This document shows, one piece after another, positions 58,038 to 64,000 of a stretch of DNA of 64,000 nt. The stretch's first letter is position 1; each line of letters begins with the position of its first letter. This DNA is from Betaproteobacteria bacterium (lineage in GTDB: Bacteria; Pseudomonadota; Gammaproteobacteria; Burkholderiales; SG8-39): NCBI GenBank assembly GCA_004297625.1, contig SCTY01000003.1:536507-600506 (forward strand), read 5' to 3'. Under the pieces are notes generated by a model, which was not told where the DNA came from, ran no database searches, and saw only the letters and a program-made list of their open reading frames with translations. The position numbers were made by a program, and so were the translations under genes.

Positions 58038-58817
58038 TTACAGCGTGCCGGGGTACGCGCCGCCATCGAGGAGGAGGTTCTGCCCGGTGATGTAGCCGGC
58101 CTGCGCGCTGCACAGATAGGCGCACGCGTCGCCAAACTCCGCCGGCGTGCCGAAGCGCTTCGCGGGGTTCGCCTCGGCGCGCGCGCGGGTGAGCTCCTCG
58201 GCGGTCTTGCCGAGCTTTTTCGCGTTGAACTCGAAGTTCGAGCGCAGCCGGTCGGTGTCGAACGGCCCGGGCAGCAGGTTGTTGATGGTCACGTTGTGCT
58301 TCACCGTGCTGCGCGAGAGGCCGGCTACGAAGCCCGTAAGCCCAGTGCGTGCGCCGTTGGAGAGACCCAGCTCGGGAATGGGCAGCTTCACGGCGCCCGA
58401 AGTGATGTTCACGATGCGGCCGAATTTCCGCTCGATCATCCGGTCCACGACCGCGCGGATGAGAAGGATGGGGGCGATCATGTTCGCATCCAGCGCCTTG
58501 ACCCAGGCGTCGCGGTCCCATTCGCGAAAGTCGCCGGGTGGAGGGCCGCCCGCGTTGTTGACGAGGATATCGGGAGCGGGGCAGGCGGCGAGCGCCGTGC
58601 GCCGGCCTTCCTCGGTAGTGATGTCGCCGGGCACGGCCGTCACCTTTACGCCGAAGGCTTTGCGGATCTCTTCGGCCGCCGCCTCCAGCGCGTCCTTGCC
58701 GCGCGCGGTAATCGTCACATTCACGCCCTCACGTGCGAGCGACATCGCGCACGCCTTGCCCAAGCCCTTCGAGGCCGCGCAGACGAGCGCAGTCCTCCCC
58801 CGGATTCCGAGATCCAT
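58038..58817 (-). CDS. SDR-fold protein lacking the canonical active site
   Basis: A 259-residue short-chain dehydrogenase-fold protein. The cofactor loop reads CAASKGLGKA instead of TGxxxGIG, NNAG is present, but where YxxxK is expected the sequence is LSNGA (in GLSNGARTGLTGF), so both catalytic Tyr and Lys are missing. This matches the divergent BKR-like SDR group known to lack the catalytic tetrad. It may be an unusual reductase or a non-enzymatic NAD(P) binder. gabD follows on the same strand after the hairpin. Confidence 0.82.
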   Translation of the reverse strand: MDLGIRGRTALVCAASKGLGKACAMSLAREGVNVTITARGKDALEAAAEEIRKAFGVKVTAVPGDITTEEGRRTALAACPAPDILVNNAGGPPPGDFREWDRDAWVKALDANMIAPILLIRAVVDRMIERKFGRIVNITSGAVKLPIPELGLSNGARTGLTGFVAGLSRSTVKHNVTINNLLPGPFDTDRLRSNFEFNAKKLGKTAEELTRARAEANPAKRFGTPAEFGDACAYLCSAQAGYITGQNLLLDGGAYPGTL

Positions 58818-58819
58818 GT

Positions 58820-59770
58820 TCAGCTCCTCCTGATCGATACCAGCAGCACGCCCGAGATGACGAGCAGGCCGCCCACGGCCTGCAGCCAGGTAAACGGCTC
58901 GTCGAGGCCGAGCGCGCTCGTCACCGCCACGCTAACGGGCCCGACTGCGCCGATGAGCGCGAAGTGGTTCGCGCCGATGCGCTTCAGCGCTTCGGCCTGC
59001 AGGAACACGGGCACGACGGTGCTCACCGTCGCAAGGACGATGGCGTAGCCCCACACGGCGCGCGGCAGATCGAGCGCCGGCAGGCCGTCGAGCACGAAGA
59101 ACTGGATGATGGCCGGAATCGAGGAGACCATCATGCTGTACGCAGTGAAGCGCATTGAGCCCACGCGTCTCACGAGCTGGCTGCCCGCCACCAGATACAC
59201 CGCATAGCAAAACGCGCCCGCGAAGATGAGCAGCGCGCCGAAGAGAAAGAGCCTGCCTTCGCTGCTGGGGGCGATCTGGCCGGACACGACGAGCGCGATG
59301 CCGGCGTAGCTGACCACGAGCGCGACGAGCTCCCTTGCGGTCGGCTTCTTGTGCAGGAACACGAACGAAAGCAGCAGCACTATCGTGGGAAAAAGGAAAA
59401 GGATCAGCCGGCCTACGCCGGCGCCGACATATTGCAGGCCGATGAAATCGAGGAAGCTTGCGCCGTAGTAGCCGATGAGCCCGAGCCCGCCGATCGCCGC
59501 CCAGTCGCGCGGGCGCAGAGGCGGCTCCTGCTTGCGCTGCCACCAGCCGATGGCGACGAAGAACGGCAGAGAAAGCGTCATGCGCAGAAAGAGCAGCGTC
59601 GTCGGACTGACCGGATGCGCGGCGTAGGAGAGCTTGATGAGAATCGGGCGGATGGAGAACGCCAGCACCCCGGTGACGGCGAACGCGATGCCCCAGCCGC
59701 GGTAAGCGGCCGGGGTCAATGCGAGTTGTTCTTCGCTGCGGGGAAGGGCGAAGGCATGACGTAAAATCAT
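58820..59770 (-). CDS. EamA-family membrane transporter
   Basis: A 316-residue drug/metabolite-type transporter with about ten hydrophobic helices and two EamA repeats (about 30-165 and 180-316). The start is uncertain: ATG 59770 leaves only 3 bases to the divergent yebC start, while TTG 59719 gives 299 residues and leaves room for a promoter. It ends 2 bases before the SDR start. Substrate unknown. Confidence 0.85.
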   Translation of the reverse strand: MILRHAFALPRSEEQLALTPAAYRGWGIAFAVTGVLAFSIRPILIKLSYAAHPVSPTTLLFLRMTLSLPFFVAIGWWQRKQEPPLRPRDWAAIGGLGLIGYYGASFLDFIGLQYVGAGVGRLILFLFPTIVLLLSFVFLHKKPTARELVALVVSYAGIALVVSGQIAPSSEGRLFLFGALLIFAGAFCYAVYLVAGSQLVRRVGSMRFTAYSMMVSSIPAIIQFFVLDGLPALDLPRAVWGYAIVLATVSTVVPVFLQAEALKRIGANHFALIGAVGPVSVAVTSALGLDEPFTWLQAVGGLLVISGVLLVSIRRS

Positions 59771-59773
59771 ACT

Positions 59774-60496
59774 ATGGCGGGCCACAGCAAATGGGCGAAC
59801 ATCAAGCACCGCAAGGCCGCGGCGGATGCGAAGAAGGGCAAGGTCTTCACGCGGCTCATCAAGGAGATCACCGTCGCGGCGAAGCTCGGCGGCGGCGATC
59901 CCAACGCGAATCCCCGCCTGCGTCTCGCGATGGACAAGGCGCGCGAAGCCAACATGGCGAAGGACAGCGTGCAGAACGCGGTCAAGCGCGGTTCCGGCCA
60001 GCTCGAGGGCGTCACCTACGAGGAAATCCGCTACGAGGGCTACGGCGCGGGCGGCGCCGCGGTGATGGTCGATGTCCTCACCGATAACCGCACCCGCACG
60101 GTTGCCGAGATCCGCCATGCCTTCACCAAGAACGGCGGCAACCTCGGCTCCGACGGGTCGGTCGCCTATCTCTTCAAGCACTGCGGCCAGTTCGTCTTCG
60201 CGCCCGGCACGAGCGAGGAGAAAGTGATGGACGTCGGCCTCGACGCCGGCGCGGAAGACGTGGTGAAGAACGACGACGGCTCGGTCGAGCTGATCTGCCC
60301 GCCGGCGCAGTTCGACGCGGTGAAGTCTGCGCTGGAGAAAGCGGGCCTCAAGCCCGAGCTCGCCGAGATCACGATGAAGCCGACGACCGAGATCGACCTG
60401 CGCGGCGACGAGGGAGGGCGCATGCGCAATCTCATCGACGCGCTCGAGAACCTCGACGACGTGCAGAACGTCTACACCACGGCGGTGATCGACTGA
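59774..60496 (+). CDS. yebC: YebC/PmpR-family transcription/translation regulator
   Basis: A 240-residue protein, [22 protein letters not shown] being the family N-terminus (split here), with three alpha/beta domains. YebC proteins regulate transcription or assist ribosomes at poly-proline, depending on lineage. It heads the yebC-ruvC-ruvA operon, conserved in betaproteobacteria. The stop TGA overlaps a CTG in the next frame. Confidence 0.95.
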   Translation: MAGHSKWANIKHRKAAADAKKGKVFTRLIKEITVAAKLGGGDPNANPRLRLAMDKAREANMAKDSVQNAVKRGSGQLEGVTYEEIRYEGYGAGGAAVMVDVLTDNRTRTVAEIRHAFTKNGGNLGSDGSVAYLFKHCGQFVFAPGTSEEKVMDVGLDAGAEDVVKNDDGSVELICPPAQFDAVKSALEKAGLKPELAEITMKPTTEIDLRGDEGGRMRNLIDALENLDDVQNVYTTAVID

Positions 60497-60513
60497 CCAA
60501 GGGGAATATTTCC

Positions 60514-61029
60514 CTGCGCATCCTCGGCATCGATCCCGGCCTTCAGATCACCGGCTTCGGCGTGATCGAGAGCGCGGGCACGAAGCTGCGCTACGTCGCG
60601 AGCGGCTGCGTCAAATCCGGCGCGGGCGACCTCGCGGCGCGTCTCAAGGCGATTCTCGAGGGGCTGAACGAAGTCATCGCCGCGCACGGGCCCGCCGAGG
60701 TCGCAGTCGAGAAAGTCTTCGTCAACGTCAACCCGCAGTCCACTCTCGCGCTCGGCCAGGCGCGCGGCACGGCGATCTGCGCGGCGGTCATTGCCGGCCT
60801 CCCGGTCGCCGAGTACACCGCGCTGCAGGTCAAGCAGTCGGTGGTCGGCAACGGCCACGCCAATAAGGAGCAGGTTCAGCACATGGTGAGGCAGCTTCTC
60901 GCGCTGCCGGGCAATCCGGCGCCGGATGCGGCCGACGCGCTCGCCTGCGCCATCTGCCACGCCCACGGCAAGCAGCTGGGGTCGCTATCCACGCGCGGCA
61001 TGCGCATGAAGAACGGCAGGCTCGTGTGA
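60514..61029 (+). CDS. ruvC: crossover junction endodeoxyribonuclease RuvC with CTG start
   Basis: The Holliday-junction resolvase, 171 residues (E. coli 173) when started at CTG 60514: (M)[15 protein letters not shown], with catalytic Asp7. AAGGGGA at 60499-60505 is a good ribosome site 9 bases upstream. The first in-frame GTG is at 60562, and starting there would delete Asp7 and the first beta strand. It overlaps ruvA by 4 bases. ruvB does not follow ruvA as usual. Confidence 0.9.
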   Translation: MRILGIDPGLQITGFGVIESAGTKLRYVASGCVKSGAGDLAARLKAILEGLNEVIAAHGPAEVAVEKVFVNVNPQSTLALGQARGTAICAAVIAGLPVAEYTALQVKQSVVGNGHANKEQVQHMVRQLLALPGNPAPDAADALACAICHAHGKQLGSLSTRGMRMKNGRLV

Positions 61030-61592
61030 TCGGGCGCATCTCGGGCAAGCTCGCCGTCAAGCAGCCGCCGCAGGTCCTCGTCGACGTCGGCGGCGTCGCC
61101 TACGAGCTCGACGTGCCGATGAGCACGTTCTACAGCCTTCCCGCGACCGGCGAGCCGATCACGCTCTACACGCACCTCATCGTGCGCGAAGACGCGCACA
61201 TGCTCTACGGCTTCGCCACGCTGGAAGAGCGCAGCGCCTTCCGCCAGCTCATCCGCATCTCCGGCGTCGGCGCCCGCACCGCGCTCGCGGTGCTCTCGGG
61301 GCTCTCGGTCGCTGATCTCGCGCAGGCCGTGGTGATGCAGGACGCTGCTCGCCTTACCAGGGTCCCCGGCATCGGCAAGAAGACCGCCGAGCGGCTGCTA
61401 TTGGAATTGAAAGGCAAGCTCGCGGAGGTCGCCGCCACGCCCGCTCAGGAGCACGCTTCCGACATCCTCAACGCGCTCCTCGCGCTCGGCTACAGCGAGA
61501 AGGAAGCTTTGCTCGCGGTCAAAGGCCTCGCTCCCGGCATCGCTGTCGCCGAGGGCATTCGCGCGGCGCTGAAGGTTTTGGCGAAGCCCTGA
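61026..61592 (+). CDS. ruvA: Holliday junction branch migration protein RuvA
   Basis: A 188-residue tetramer that binds four-way junctions and recruits RuvB. It has the OB-fold start [15 protein letters not shown], helix-hairpin-helix [11 protein letters not shown] and [11 protein letters not shown], and the C-terminal RuvB-binding domain. GTG start overlapping ruvC (GTGA). No ruvB follows; uppP comes next. Confidence 0.96.
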   Translation: MIGRISGKLAVKQPPQVLVDVGGVAYELDVPMSTFYSLPATGEPITLYTHLIVREDAHMLYGFATLEERSAFRQLIRISGVGARTALAVLSGLSVADLAQAVVMQDAARLTRVPGIGKKTAERLLLELKGKLAEVAATPAQEHASDILNALLALGYSEKEALLAVKGLAPGIAVAEGIRAALKVLAKP

Positions 61593-61623
61593 GGCTTGTC
61601 AGCGACCTTGCTCGGGAAGAAGA

Positions 61624-62415
61624 ATGACAAACCTGATTGACGCCCTCATCCTCGGCATCGTCGAAGGCCTGACCGAGTTTCTGCCCATCTCGAGTACCGG
61701 CCACCTCATTCTCGCGGGCGATCTCATCGATTTCTCGCATCCGGGGCGCGACGTGTTCTATGTCGCGATCCAAACCGGGGCCATGCTTGCGGTGGTGTGG
61801 GAATACCGCGCCCGCTTTTTTCGCGTCGATCTTCAGCTCTGGCGCAACCTCATCGTCGCCTTCATTCCTGCGGCGGTGATCGGTCTCGCTGCCGGCTCGC
61901 TCATCAAGAGCTATCTGTTCAGGCCGGTCCCGGTGGCGCTCGCGTTCATCATCGGCGGGCTCATCATCCTGTGGGTCGACCGCGAGCACGAGACACCGCG
62001 CGTGCAGTCCACCGCCCAGATGACCTGGCTCGATGCGCTGAAAGTCGGTTTTGCGCAGTGCTTCGCGCTCATACCGGGCACGTCGCGTTCCGGGGCGACC
62101 ATCATCGGCGGCATGCTGTTCGGCCTGTCGCGGCGGACGGCGACCGAGTTTTCCTTTTTTCTCGCCGTGCCGACGCTGGTCGCCGCCGGTGCCTACGACA
62201 CCTGGAAACACCGCGAGCTGCTCGCGCTCGAGGACGCAGGCATGTGGACGGTCGGCTTCGTGGTGTCGTTCATTTCGGCCTTCCTCGTCATCCGCTGGCT
62301 CATTCGCTACGTGGCGACGCACGATTTCCGCTGGTTCGCCTGGTATCGCATCGCGTTCGGGATCGCGGTTCTACTGACCGCTTACTTCGGCTGGGTTAAC
62401 TGGCACGCCGGCTAA
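61624..62415 (+). CDS. uppP: undecaprenyl-diphosphatase
   Basis: Recycles the lipid carrier for cell-wall synthesis. A 263-residue membrane protein with about eight helices; the two active-site repeats are visible as [16 protein letters not shown] (about residues 16-31) and [13 protein letters not shown] (about 150-162). Good SD (GGAAGAAGA). It sits where ruvB is expected and ends convergently with a rhodanese gene, overlapping by 4 bases. Confidence 0.95.
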   Translation: MTNLIDALILGIVEGLTEFLPISSTGHLILAGDLIDFSHPGRDVFYVAIQTGAMLAVVWEYRARFFRVDLQLWRNLIVAFIPAAVIGLAAGSLIKSYLFRPVPVALAFIIGGLIILWVDREHETPRVQSTAQMTWLDALKVGFAQCFALIPGTSRSGATIIGGMLFGLSRRTATEFSFFLAVPTLVAAGAYDTWKHRELLALEDAGMWTVGFVVSFISAFLVIRWLIRYVATHDFRWFAWYRIAFGIAVLLTAYFGWVNWHAG

Positions 62416-62849
62416 GACTGTATCCACGGCAGGCCGGCCTTGCGCCAGCCGCCGACGGTGTTGCGGTGCTGCTCGGCGTCCTTGTCGCCCTCGAAGCCTT
62501 CCAGCACGTTGTAGCACTCCCGCCAGCCGGCCCGGGTCGCCGCTTCGGCCGCGCTGTGCGAGCGCGCGCCGGAGCGGCAGAGGAACATGAGCGGCTCCTC
62601 CTTGTCCGTGACCGCGGCCAGCTCGCTCAGGAACTCGGGATTGGGCCGGCTGCCCGGATAGGTCTGCCATTCCAGGGCGATGGCGCCGGGGATTTTGCCG
62701 ACGTAGACGAGCTCCGGCCTTGTCCGGACGTCCACCAGCCTGGCGCCCTCCTGCATGAGCGCATGCGCCTCTGCCGGAAGCAGGGCGCCGGCGTAGGTCA
62801 GGCCGAGCTGCTTCGCCCGCTCGGCCGCCTTCTTCTTGATCTCGTCCAT
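62412..62849 (-). CDS. rhodanese-like domain protein
   Basis: A 145-residue cytoplasmic single-domain rhodanese with active-site Cys in [14 protein letters not shown] (about residue 92), so likely competent in sulfur transfer. Start ATG at 62849. Divergent from glnA; about 197 bases between them contain the glnA control region. Sulfur acceptor unknown. Confidence 0.86.
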   Translation of the reverse strand: MDEIKKKAAERAKQLGLTYAGALLPAEAHALMQEGARLVDVRTRPELVYVGKIPGAIALEWQTYPGSRPNPEFLSELAAVTDKEEPLMFLCRSGARSHSAAEAATRAGWRECYNVLEGFEGDKDAEQHRNTVGGWRKAGLPWIQS

Positions 62850-62878
62850 CAGGCACGCATTATAGGGATGCAGTCCGG

Positions 62879-62925
62879 TGCACCGATGTCGTGCAGCAGG
62901 CGTCCGATTGCCCTTATGCGGTGCA
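62879..62925 (+). promoter_or_regulatory. two NtrC-like enhancer sites upstream of glnA
   Basis: TGCAC-N7-GTGCA at 62879-62895 (perfect dyad) and TGCCC-N7-GTGCA at 62909-62925 (one mismatch). The 30-bp spacing is about three helical turns, like the paired NtrC sites of E. coli glnA. They lie about 60-100 bases upstream of the sigma-54 box. Confidence 0.75.
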
Positions 62926-62977
62926 TTTTGCTTAGGTAGAATTCCGCGCTTACTTCGGGACAATCCAGGCGCCGCTT

Positions 62978-62993
62978 TGGCATGGAATCTGCA
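62978..62993 (+). promoter_or_regulatory. sigma-54 promoter of glnA
   Basis: TGGCATGGAATCTGCA: GG at 62979-62980 and GC at 62991-62992, ten bases apart, the required -24/-12 geometry. The -12 element CTGC deviates by one base from TTGC. It is 53 bases before the glnA ATG. Confidence 0.75.
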
Positions 62994-63046
62994 GGTGTCG
63001 CCGATCCACCTACACCACTTACACCAACGCTCAGGAGACCCAGCAC

Positions 63047-64000
63047 ATGGCGATGACGCCCGATGACGTATTGAAGCTGATCAAGGACAAGGAGGTGAAG
63101 TTCGTCGACCTCCGGTTCACGGATACGCGCGGCAAGGAGCAGCACGTCACCGTCCCGGTGAAGCACTTCACGAAGGAGAAATTCGAGCACGGGCATGCGT
63201 TCGACGGCTCGTCGATCGCCGGCTGGAAAGGCATCCAGGCCTCCGACATGCTGCTCATGCCCGACGCGCCGAGCGCGCGCCTCGATCCGTTCACGGACGA
63301 GCCGGTGCTCAACATCACCTGCGACGTCTACGAGCCGATGGACGGCAAGCCCTACGAGCGCGACCCGCGCGGAATCGCAAAGCGCGCCGAGGCGTACCTG
63401 AAGTCGAGCGGCCTGGGCGAGGTGTGCTACGTCGGTCCGGAGCCCGAGTTCTTCATCTTCGACGGGGTCACCTGGAACGTCGACATGTCGGGCTGCTTCG
63501 TGAAGATCAAGTCGGAGGAAGCGCCCTGGTCCACCGGGATCGATTACGAGTCGGGCAACATGGGGCACCGCGCGCCGGTGAAGGGCGGCTACTTCCCGGT
63601 GCCGCCGGTCGACACGCTGCTCGACATCCGCAACGCCATGGTGCTCGCGATGGAGCAGCAGGGCGTCGACTGCGAAGTGCACCACCACGAGGTCGCGGCT
63701 GCGGGCCAGAACGAGATCGGCACGCGCTTCGCGCCGCTCGTGCAGCGCGCCGACTGGATGCAGATCCTGAAGTACACGGTCTGGAACGTCGCGCACTCCT
63801 ACGGCAAGACCGCGACCTTCATGCCGAAGCCGGTGGTCGGCGATAACGGTTCCGGCATGCATTGCCACCAATCGGTCTGGAAGGGCGGCAAGAATCTTTT
63901 CGCCGGCAACGGCTATGCGGGCCTTTCCGACTTCGCGCTGCATTACATCGGCGGCATCATCAAGCACGCCAAGGCGCTCAACGCGATCACCAATCCGGGC
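63047..64000 (+). CDS. glnA: glutamine synthetase type I (3' end beyond window)
   Basis: Makes glutamine from glutamate, ammonia and ATP. 318 codons are visible of about 470. [12 protein letters not shown] (about residues 50-61), [12 protein letters not shown] with metal Glu, and [13 protein letters not shown] and [10 protein letters not shown] in the catalytic core are intact. The adenylylation Tyr region lies past the window. ATG 63047 follows AGGAG. NtrC sites and a sigma-54 promoter upstream indicate nitrogen control. Confidence 0.97.
   Translation, partial: MAMTPDDVLKLIKDKEVKFVDLRFTDTRGKEQHVTVPVKHFTKEKFEHGHAFDGSSIAGWKGIQASDMLLMPDAPSARLDPFTDEPVLNITCDVYEPMDGKPYERDPRGIAKRAEAYLKSSGLGEVCYVGPEPEFFIFDGVTWNVDMSGCFVKIKSEEAPWSTGIDYESGNMGHRAPVKGGYFPVPPVDTLLDIRNAMVLAMEQQGVDCEVHHHEVAAAGQNEIGTRFAPLVQRADWMQILKYTVWNVAHSYGKTATFMPKPVVGDNGSGMHCHQSVWKGGKNLFAGNGYAGLSDFALHYIGGIIKHAKALNAITNPG

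Overview
The window reads as a GC-rich betaproteobacterial chromosome segment (Burkholderiales/Nitrosomonadales-like; the exact lineage cannot be fixed from sequence alone). The lineage call rests on gene order: secB-gpsA-trmL-comF-bioC; coxB-coxA-ctaG-DUF2970-coxC-SURF1-ctaB-sco; ftsY-ftsE-ftsX-rpoH; lolB-ispE-tRNAGln-prs-rplY-pth-ychF; hslV-hslU; and argB-slmA. Almost every base is coding. Genes commonly overlap by 1-4 bases, and no gene-free stretch exceeds 300 bases.

Layout. 1-8.0 kb: metK (cut by the window edge), two LpxL-type lipid A acyltransferases, a dehydrogenase/aminotransferase pair resembling GnnA/GnnB, then dapF, DUF484, xerC and rlmI. 8.04-8.85 kb: an 807-bp RAYT (REP-associated tyrosine transposase) element bounded by a perfect 22-bp inverted repeat. 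8.85-13.9 kb: a FecR-domain protein, and divergent from it a zinc-handling operon (COG0523 GTPase, small His-rich membrane protein, outer-membrane barrel, zinc-type binding protein, ABC-3 permease) with no ATPase gene. 14-17.3 kb: hslVU, an ECF sigma/zinc anti-sigma/CWC-protein trio, and an Hsp20 gene with a clear sigma-32 promoter. 17.3-29.4 kb: argB, a HAD phosphatase, slmA, a minus-strand gpmA-envC-ctpA-moeB operon, rhodanese-grxC-secB-gpsA, trmL-comF, an amidase, bioC and DUF2244. 29.4-36.7 kb: an aa3/caa3-type cytochrome c oxidase cluster with its assembly factors but no ctaA. 36.7-40.4 kb: rpoH under a CIRCE operator, ftsX, ftsE and ftsY. 40.4-48.9 kb: housekeeping genes including tRNA-Gln. 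48.9-55.9 kb: an accessory catabolic/transport block (amidase, crotonase, CoA-ligase-like protein, deacetylase-like protein, taurine/sulfonate-type ABC transporter) with a less GC-extreme look. 55.9-64 kb: GNAT, gabD, a degenerate SDR, EamA, yebC-ruvC-ruvA, uppP, a rhodanese, and glnA (cut by the edge) behind a sigma-54 promoter with two NtrC-like sites.

How it fits together. Three heat-shock signals link up inside the window: an HrcA operator controls rpoH, and RpoH-type promoters precede hslVU and hsp20. The most unusual observations are: (i) three genes (envC, moeB, ruvC) that only make sense with CTG start codons, two of them in 4-base CTGA overlaps within one operon; (ii) a RAYT element whose terminal repeats carry the TAA stop codons of both flanking convergent genes, with a gene-less hairpin relative about 50 kb away; (iii) a 107-bp palindrome separating ftsE from ftsX; (iv) a zinc uptake operon without its ATPase; (v) gnnAB-like genes beside lipid A acyltransferases. 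I found no CRISPR array, prophage, toxin-antitoxin pair or recognisable defence system.
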